Of a stretch of 6,320 bases of DNA, positions 1 to 3,383 are shown one piece after another. The translations under genes were made by a program, and so were the position numbers. The notes beneath the pieces were generated by a model. It was not told where the DNA came from. It saw nothing but the letters and a program-made list of their open reading frames with translations, and searched no databases. Within the stretch, counting starts at the first letter, position 1. Each line of letters starts with the position of its first letter. The stretch is from an uncultured Atopobiaceae bacterium (GTDB lineage: Bacteria; Actinomycetota; Coriobacteriia; Coriobacteriales; Atopobiaceae): contig CALUJT010000280.1 in NCBI GenBank assembly GCA_944321005.1, positions 1 through 6,320 of the forward strand, written 5' to 3'.

Positions 1-294
1 GAGCAGGGCATCATGACCGGCTACGAGGACGGGACCTTCGGCCCCGCGGACCCCGTCACCCGCGAGCAGCTGGCGACCGTGCTCTGGCGCTCCGCCGGCT
101 CGCCCGAGGCCGACCAGGAGCTCGGCTTCGGGGACGCGGGCGAGGTGTCCGCCTTCGCCCGGGAGGCGGTCGAGTGGGCCGTCTCCGAGGGCGTGCTCTC
201 CGGCTACGAGGACGGCTCCGGGGACCTCGGCCCGACCGACCCCCTCGAGCGCTCCCAGTGCGCGACCATGTTCATGAGGCTCGCCGCGGAGTAG
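1..294 (+). CDS. SLH-domain surface protein, C-terminal fragment (5' end outside window)
   Basis: The frame is open from base 1 and ends at TAG 292-294, giving 97 residues; the real start lies upstream of the window, and the ATG at 13 is an internal Met. The fragment holds most of one SLH domain (GYEDGTFGP, then TREQLATVLWR) and one complete terminal SLH domain (FAREAVEWAV, GYEDGSGDLGP, then ERSQCATMFMRL just before the stop). SLH domains attach secreted proteins non-covalently to cell-wall polysaccharide, so this is the wall anchor of an exported protein. The last domain has ERSQ where SLH domains usually carry TRAE or TRAQ, so its anchor motif is partly degenerate. The two SLH units closely resemble the end of the next gene (shared TREQLATVLWR, FAREA..WAV and FMRL), so the genes are paralogous in their anchors. 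GC content is about 75 percent in the first 120 bases, well above the genes downstream. The function of the missing N-terminal part cannot be judged. Confidence 0.9.
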   Translation, partial: EQGIMTGYEDGTFGPADPVTREQLATVLWRSAGSPEADQELGFGDAGEVSAFAREAVEWAVSEGVLSGYEDGSGDLGPTDPLERSQCATMFMRLAAE

Positions 295-318
295 CCCCCG
301 CGTCCTGATCTGGCACCC

Positions 319-363
319 GGCGGGGCCGCGGGGGACACACCCCCGCGGCCCCGCCGTTCTTCT
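319..363 (+). terminator. Rho-independent-type terminator after the first SLH gene
   Basis: Bases 319-334 and 340-355 form a perfect 16-bp GC-rich stem with the 5-base loop ACACA, starting 24 bases after the stop codon. A T-rich but interrupted tail (GTTCTTCT, 356-363) follows. The 3' arm plus tail, GGCCCCGCCGTTCTTCT, recurs exactly in the terminator after the next gene. It should separate transcription of the first gene from the promoter downstream. Confidence 0.9.
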
Positions 364-364
364 C

Positions 365-422
365 GCCACGAGACTTGCCCCGTCCAGAGCCAGCGTACTG
401 CACGGTAGCAAGCTAATGTGGC
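365..422 (+). other. Imperfect inverted repeat between terminator and promoter
   Basis: GCCAC (365-369) can pair with GTGGC (418-422), CTTGC (374-378) with GCAAG (408-412), and CCGT (380-383) with ACGG (402-405), making a nested interrupted stem. Its 3' edge lies 51 bases before the -35 box at 474. The next intergenic region has a longer inverted repeat with a nearly equal offset (54 bases). The individual stems are short and could be chance; no known RNA family was recognised. Confidence 0.3.
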
Positions 423-473
423 ATGTCGCGCATCCGCTCGCAGCCCTTTTACTACTCCCTGTCGCAGAAATGA

Positions 474-504
474 TTGACGGCCGGGGGGGGGGTTCTCCTA
501 AGCT
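474..504 (+). promoter_or_regulatory. Putative G-tract (phase-variable) promoter of the LRR-SLH gene
   Basis: TTGACG (474-479) matches the sigma-70-type -35 consensus at five of six bases. TAAGCT (499-504) keeps the T, A and final T of a -10 box. The 19-bp spacer contains a run of 10 G (483-492). A start near 511 would leave a leader of about 75 bases before the ATG at 586. A 19-bp spacer is longer than the optimum of about 17, so this allele is predicted to be weak; loss of two G would restore 17 bp. The same element precedes the next gene with a 17-bp spacer. Confidence 0.65.
483..492 (+). repeat. Poly-G homopolymer, 10 G
   Basis: A simple mononucleotide repeat lies inside the -35/-10 spacer. 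Homopolymers of this length are prone to slipped-strand mispairing, and also to sequencing error, so the true length may differ from the one shown. Confidence 0.9.
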
Positions 505-568
505 GACCACACGTGCGTGCGGGGCTGTTCTCGCCGCGTGTTTACGAGGTCTGCCGTTCCTCTGACTT

Positions 569-589
569 ATGAAGATTGGGGCCAGATGA
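569..589 (+). other. Possible six-codon leader ORF overlapping the next start
   Basis: ATG (569-571) is followed by five sense codons (peptide MKIGAR) and TGA (587-589). The stop overlaps the presumed start of the LRR-SLH gene as ATGA (586-589). That gene has no strong ribosome binding site, so translational coupling is conceivable. The mini-ORF itself has no well-placed Shine-Dalgarno sequence (GAGG at 546-549 is too far away), so this may be coincidence. Confidence 0.15.
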
Positions 590-3003
590 TTCAGGTGAAT
601 TGTGCGGGGAAACGCTTTGCGGCTCATGCGACACACGCGCTCGCATGCCTTCTGATCCTTATGGCTTCGTGGTGCTGCGTGCCCTCAACAGCGCACGCGA
701 CGGAGACGGCCCCCTCCCAGTCAGAGGGGATCATGACCGAGAACAACTTCCGGTACGTGATGAACGATGGGGGCGGGGCAACAGTCATCGAGCTCGAAGA
801 TGATTCCGTAACTACCCTGGTTGTTCCGGAGACGCTCGGAGGGGTGAGCGTCACCGCGATTGGGGACCAGGCGTTCCAGGGCGGCAAGTTCACTTCCGTC
901 TCTTTGCCCGATTCGATTACTTCGATCGGAGATTATGCTTTCAGCTCCTGCGGAGAACTCACTGGCATCGTCCTGCCCTCTTCGCTTCAGAGTATTGGCG
1001 AATACACTTTCGCATTTTGCGACGCGCTCGAGTCCATCTCCATTCCGCAGGGGGTGGACACCGTCTCCGAGAACGCCTTTGCTGACTGTAATGCCCTCTC
1101 TGTGGTTGAACTGGCGGAGGGCGTGAGGGTAATTGGCGACTTTGCTTTTTATTCCTGCCCGAGCTTGTCCGCCATCAATTTGCCCACTTCGCTAGAAACG
1201 ATAGGGTTGGGAGCGTTTCTCAATGACACTGCCCTTGTCAGTATCGATGTCCCGCAGGGCGTCACTGAGGTTGATGGCAGCGCATTCAAGGGCTGCAGCT
1301 CTCTGCAGCGCATCTCCCTCCCCGCAAGCATCACCGAGATAGGCATTAGCGCCTTTGACGGGATTTCCAATGCCAGCACGATTACCGTCCAGACTCGCTC
1401 CCAGATGAAAACGCTGACAGAAAGCACCTTCTACCTCGATCCCGAGCGTACGACGGTGGTCTACGAGGAGGGGTACCCGCTTGCAGTGAGCTCGGTGTCT
1501 CTGAGCCAGACGTCGCTCACCCTGGATCGCTTTGATAGGGCGAACATCACCGCCACGGTCTCCCCGGCTGCCGCCTCCGACGCCGAGGTCACGTGGACGA
1601 GCTCGGATTCGTCTGTCGCAACGGTCGATGACAGGGGTCGCGTGTACGCATCTGGATACGGCTCGGCGACCATCACCGCGGAGGTCGAGGGCGTCTCCGC
1701 AACGTGTACGGTGGTGGTGAAGAGCAGCAGCGTGGAGCAGGTGACCCTCTACGGAGGCGAGCACGAGTTCTTCCTCAGGGCCTCGGGAATCTCCGGAACG
1801 GTGAGCTGGGAGGTCTCTGACCCCGCGGTGCTCAAGATCACCAACCATGGAATCAAGATCCAGTCGGGGTCTGAGGGGTTCGGCACATACTACTTCGTTG
1901 CCGTTGAGCCTCTTTCACTGGGGACCGCAACGCTTTCCGCATATGTTAACGGCCGCGTCGTCTCTACCCTTGACGTCGAGGTCGTCCCCGGCGGCGAGAC
2001 CGAGATAGACGATGCAAAGATTACTGGCATCGAGGCAAAGTACGAGCTTGTTGAGGGCGGCGTCAGGCCCGTACCCGTGGTGACGCTCGACGGGGCGAAG
2101 CTCGAAGAGGGCGTCGACTACGTGGTGGAGTACCGCAACAACGCATCCGCTGGCGTGGCGACACTCGTCGTGAGGGGCATCGGGCGCTATACGGGTTCGA
2201 AGTCCGTCAGTTTCGAGATCGTGGAGCGGCTGCGCGACGTCTCCGAGGCTCTCGTTTCCGGCGTTGACGAGGAGTACGAGCTGACAGAGGGCGGAGTCTA
2301 TCCTGAGCCGATCGTGACGCTCAGCGAGCGCGAGCTTGTCCGCAACGTCGACTACTATCTCAGCTTCCGCAACAACCACGACGTGGGCATGGGCTCCATC
2401 GAGATCGTGGGCATAGGCGAGTATACGGGCACGCAGACCGTGACGTTCCGGATCTTCATGCCCGAGAGCGACTACGATGACGTCAGCTTTGGCGAGTGGT
2501 TCTTCGACGCCGTCAGGTGGGCACGCGACGAGTCCCTCATGACAGGCTACGGCGACGGATCGTTTGGGCCGAACGACGCAATCTCCCGCGCTCAGCTTGC
2601 CCAGGTGCTATGGAACCGTGCGGGGAGGCCCGAGACGGACTATGCGGGCGCGAGTAAGTTTGTCGATTGCTCTCCGTCAGATTTCTATGCGAGCGCCGTT
2701 TCATGGTGCTCTTCGAACGGGTACATGACGGGATACGACGAGACCCACTTCGGCCCCGTCAACGACATGACCCGCGAGCAGCTAGCTACGGTGCTTTGGC
2801 GCATGGAGGGCTCGCCGGTCGCGAGCGGGGACCTCTCGGCCTTCCCCGATGCCGACGGAGTCTCCGAGTTTGCCAGGGAGGCCATGCGCTGGGCGGTCCA
2901 GGTGGGTGCGATCTCCGGGCAGGGGAGCACGGGCGAGCTTGACCCCCAGGGTACGCTCACGCGCGCCCAGACCGCGATGATCTTCATGCGCCTCTACGCG
3001 TAG
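586..3003 (+). CDS. Secreted BspA-like LRR / Ig-like / SLH-anchored surface protein
   Basis: This complete 805-residue protein probably binds host or microbial surfaces. Residues 1-38 form a signal peptide: basic start, hydrophobic LACLLILMASWCC, likely cut after AHA. Residues about 53-295 are BspA-type leucine-rich repeats with recurring units such as SLPDSITSIGDYAF and a Cys before the next strand (SSCGEL, AFCDAL, ADCNAL, YSCPSL, KGCSSL). Residues about 299-380 are a Big_2 Ig-like domain (WTSSDSSVATVDDRGRV). About 382-470 resembles a divergent Ig-like domain (VSWEVSDPAVLKI). Two tandem repeats follow at about 478-545 and 553-624 (GVDY...RNN...G.YTG). Three SLH domains start near 630, 691 and 752 (GYGDGSFGP/SRAQL, TREQL, TRAQT) and end at the stop. 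The ATG at 586 was chosen because the signal peptide begins there and the leader length matches the next gene. Its ribosome site is weak (GGGG at 578-581). A GTG at 517 is an alternative, but it adds 23 residues before the signal peptide and nearly abuts the predicted transcript start. Domain calls are by eye; the ligand is unknown. Confidence 0.9.
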   Translation: MIQVNCAGKRFAAHATHALACLLILMASWCCVPSTAHATETAPSQSEGIMTENNFRYVMNDGGGATVIELEDDSVTTLVVPETLGGVSVTAIGDQAFQGGKFTSVSLPDSITSIGDYAFSSCGELTGIVLPSSLQSIGEYTFAFCDALESISIPQGVDTVSENAFADCNALSVVELAEGVRVIGDFAFYSCPSLSAINLPTSLETIGLGAFLNDTALVSIDVPQGVTEVDGSAFKGCSSLQRISLPASITEIGISAFDGISNASTITVQTRSQMKTLTESTFYLDPERTTVVYEEGYPLAVSSVSLSQTSLTLDRFDRANITATVSPAAASDAEVTWTSSDSSVATVDDRGRVYASGYGSATITAEVEGVSATCTVVVKSSSVEQVTLYGGEHEFFLRASGISGTVSWEVSDPAVLKITNHGIKIQSGSEGFGTYYFVAVEPLSLGTATLSAYVNGRVVSTLDVEVVPGGETEIDDAKITGIEAKYELVEGGVRPVPVVTLDGAKLEEGVDYVVEYRNNASAGVATLVVRGIGRYTGSKSVSFEIVERLRDVSEALVSGVDEEYELTEGGVYPEPIVTLSERELVRNVDYYLSFRNNHDVGMGSIEIVGIGEYTGTQTVTFRIFMPESDYDDVSFGEWFFDAVRWARDESLMTGYGDGSFGPNDAISRAQLAQVLWNRAGRPETDYAGASKFVDCSPSDFYASAVSWCSSNGYMTGYDETHFGPVNDMTREQLATVLWRMEGSPVASGDLSAFPDADGVSEFAREAMRWAVQVGAISGQGSTGELDPQGTLTRAQTAMIFMRLYA
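2017..2220 (+). repeat. Tandem protein repeat 1 (YTG-type) in the LRR-SLH protein
   Basis: The repeat encodes a domain running from KITGIEAKYELVEGGV through EEGVDYVVEYRNN to GIGRYTGSKSVSFEIV. The second copy follows at 2242-2458. Both keep YEL.EGGV, P.VTL, VDY, RNN, G..(S/T)..V.GIG.YTG and (V/T)(S/T)F. Such small beta-rich repeats commonly act as stalks between an adhesive head and the wall anchor; that role is inferred. Confidence 0.75.
2242..2458 (+). repeat. Tandem protein repeat 2 (YTG-type) in the LRR-SLH protein
   Basis: This is the second copy of the stalk-like repeat: GVDEEYELTEGGV, then VRNVDYYLSFRNN, then GIGEYTGTQTVTFRIF. At DNA level the copies share short exact blocks (GTCGACTAC, CGCAACAAC) but have otherwise diverged, so the duplication is not recent. 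It leads directly into the first SLH domain. Confidence 0.75.
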
Positions 3004-3035
3004 GTGCCTCGCGGCGTCGCTTGGGAGGCTGTGTA

Positions 3036-3074
3036 CGGCGGGGTCGGCAGCGGTGCCGGCCCCGCCGTTCTTCT
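3036..3074 (+). terminator. Rho-independent-type terminator after the LRR-SLH gene
   Basis: Bases 3037-3049 pair with 3054-3066 over 13 bp, with one T-G wobble and the 4-base loop GCGG; 3036 and 3067 add a closing C-G pair. The tail is GTTCTTCT. It begins 33 bases after the stop. The 17 bases GGCCCCGCCGTTCTTCT (3058-3074) are identical to 347-363 in the previous terminator, suggesting the terminators were duplicated with the gene cassettes. Confidence 0.88.
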
Positions 3075-3127
3075 GGGCGTGCCGAGCGGTGACAGGTGGC
3101 CTTCGCCTCCTTGCGAGAAGAGCGAGC

Positions 3128-3226
3128 CCTCCCTCAATAGCCTGGGCGACGGATGCCGGAATGGCGCGAAGTCCTTTCTCCGCGTTACCGGCTGCCGGCG
3201 AGCCTTATGGGCTATCGCGAGGGAGG
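3128..3226 (+). other. Long imperfect inverted repeat in the intergenic region
   Basis: CCTCCCTC (3128-3135) and ATAGCC (3137-3142) are complementary to GAGGGAGG (3219-3226) and GGCTAT (3210-3215), giving 14 paired bases with a 1x3 internal loop. Inside, GCCGG (3155-3159) can pair with CCGGC (3188-3192) and CGCG (3165-3168) with CGCG (3181-3184). Its end lies 54 bases before the -35 box at 3281. It could be a cruciform, a regulator site, or an RNA structure from read-through. No known riboswitch signature was recognised. No convincing gene lies in 3004-3383. Confidence 0.45.
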
Positions 3227-3280
3227 TAGAAACATAACAGCCGCTCACGGCCCGTTTACCAACCCCTAACACCTGAAACA

Positions 3281-3309
3281 TTGACGGGGGGGGGGGATGC
3301 TCCTAAGCT
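3281..3309 (+). promoter_or_regulatory. Putative G-tract (phase-variable) promoter of the beta-helix gene
   Basis: TTGACG (3281-3286) and TAAGCT (3304-3309) are separated by 17 bp, the usual optimum, and the spacer is mostly a G run (3286-3296). A start near 3316 gives a leader of about 68 bases to the ATG at 3384, close to that of the previous gene. As sequenced this allele is predicted to be the stronger of the two. Addition or loss of G would shift the spacing and weaken it. Confidence 0.68.
3286..3296 (+). repeat. Poly-G homopolymer, 11 G
   Basis: An uninterrupted G run begins with the last base of the -35 box and fills most of the promoter spacer. Its length is likely to vary between cells by replication slippage; the count may also be affected by sequencing error. 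Confidence 0.9.
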
Positions 3310-3334
3310 GGCGCCAAGGATTGGCGTCGAGCTT
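3305..3334 (+). promoter_or_regulatory. Palindrome overlapping the -10 box and predicted transcript start
   Basis: AAGCT (3305-3309) mirrors AGCTT (3330-3334), and CGCCAA (3312-3317) mirrors TTGGCG (3321-3326) around a GGA centre, with a G-T pair at 3311/3327. The 30-base imperfect palindrome covers the -10 element and the predicted start site. It is suited to an operator, or to a 5' hairpin in the part that is transcribed. I see no equivalent in the previous promoter, so it would be specific to this gene. Confidence 0.4.
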
Positions 3335-3368
3335 GTAGTTCGGTCGGGTTCTTGAGAGAGCCGACGGC

Positions 3369-3376
3369 AGAAGGAG
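3369..3376 (+). promoter_or_regulatory. Ribosome binding site of the beta-helix gene
   Basis: AGAAGGAG ends 7 bases before ATG 3384-3386. It is a strong Shine-Dalgarno sequence and fixes the start of the gene. It contrasts with the weak site before the LRR-SLH gene. Confidence 0.9.
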
Positions 3377-3383
3377 TCTCACT

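Larger units (their letters stand above)
443..505 (+). repeat. Upstream/promoter repeat, copy A
   Basis: This segment matches 3250-3310. Without gaps, 31 bases upstream of the two TTGACG boxes align with 19 identities by my count, including GCCC, TTTAC and CCCT in the same positions. The core shares TTGACGG, a G homopolymer and CTCCTAAGCTG. The identity lies outside any coding sequence, which suggests a duplicated regulatory region rather than a by-product of protein homology. Confidence 0.75.
3250..3310 (+). repeat. Upstream/promoter repeat, copy B
   Basis: This is the partner of 443-505. The -35 box, G homopolymer and CTCCTAAGCTG are shared. Upstream, GCCC, TTTAC and CCCT fall at the same distances from TTGACG. 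The main difference is the spacer: copy A carries CC inside the G-rich stretch and TT after it, whereas copy B has uninterrupted G followed by ATG. Confidence 0.75.

Noticed and set aside
483..492. G-quadruplex formed by the G run
   Set aside because: A single run of 10-11 G without spaced G blocks is a poor intramolecular quadruplex; its position in the promoter spacer explains it better as a slippage tract.
517..585. GTG at 517 as the start of the LRR-SLH gene
   Set aside because: It would add 23 residues before an evident signal peptide and begins about 6 bases after the predicted transcript start, without a ribosome site. The leader length from ATG 586 matches that of the next gene. Leaderless initiation is not excluded.
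1192..1848. 218-codon open frame on the minus strand
   Set aside because: It is fully antisense to the LRR and Ig-like region, has a low-complexity Arg/His-rich product, and is typical of a shadow frame in GC-rich DNA.
3128..3226. Riboswitch (cobalamin, TPP, c-di-GMP, T-box)
   Set aside because: None of the conserved core motifs could be found, and the element lies upstream of the predicted promoter, so it would not be in the leader of the beta-helix transcript.
3004..3237. 77-codon plus-strand frame between the two adhesin genes
   Set aside because: It runs through the terminator hairpin and the inverted repeat, has no ribosome site, and its product resembles no protein I know.
3128..3310. 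Invertible promoter segment
   Set aside because: The inverted repeats do not flank the promoter, which lies about 55 bases outside them, and no recombinase gene is in the window.
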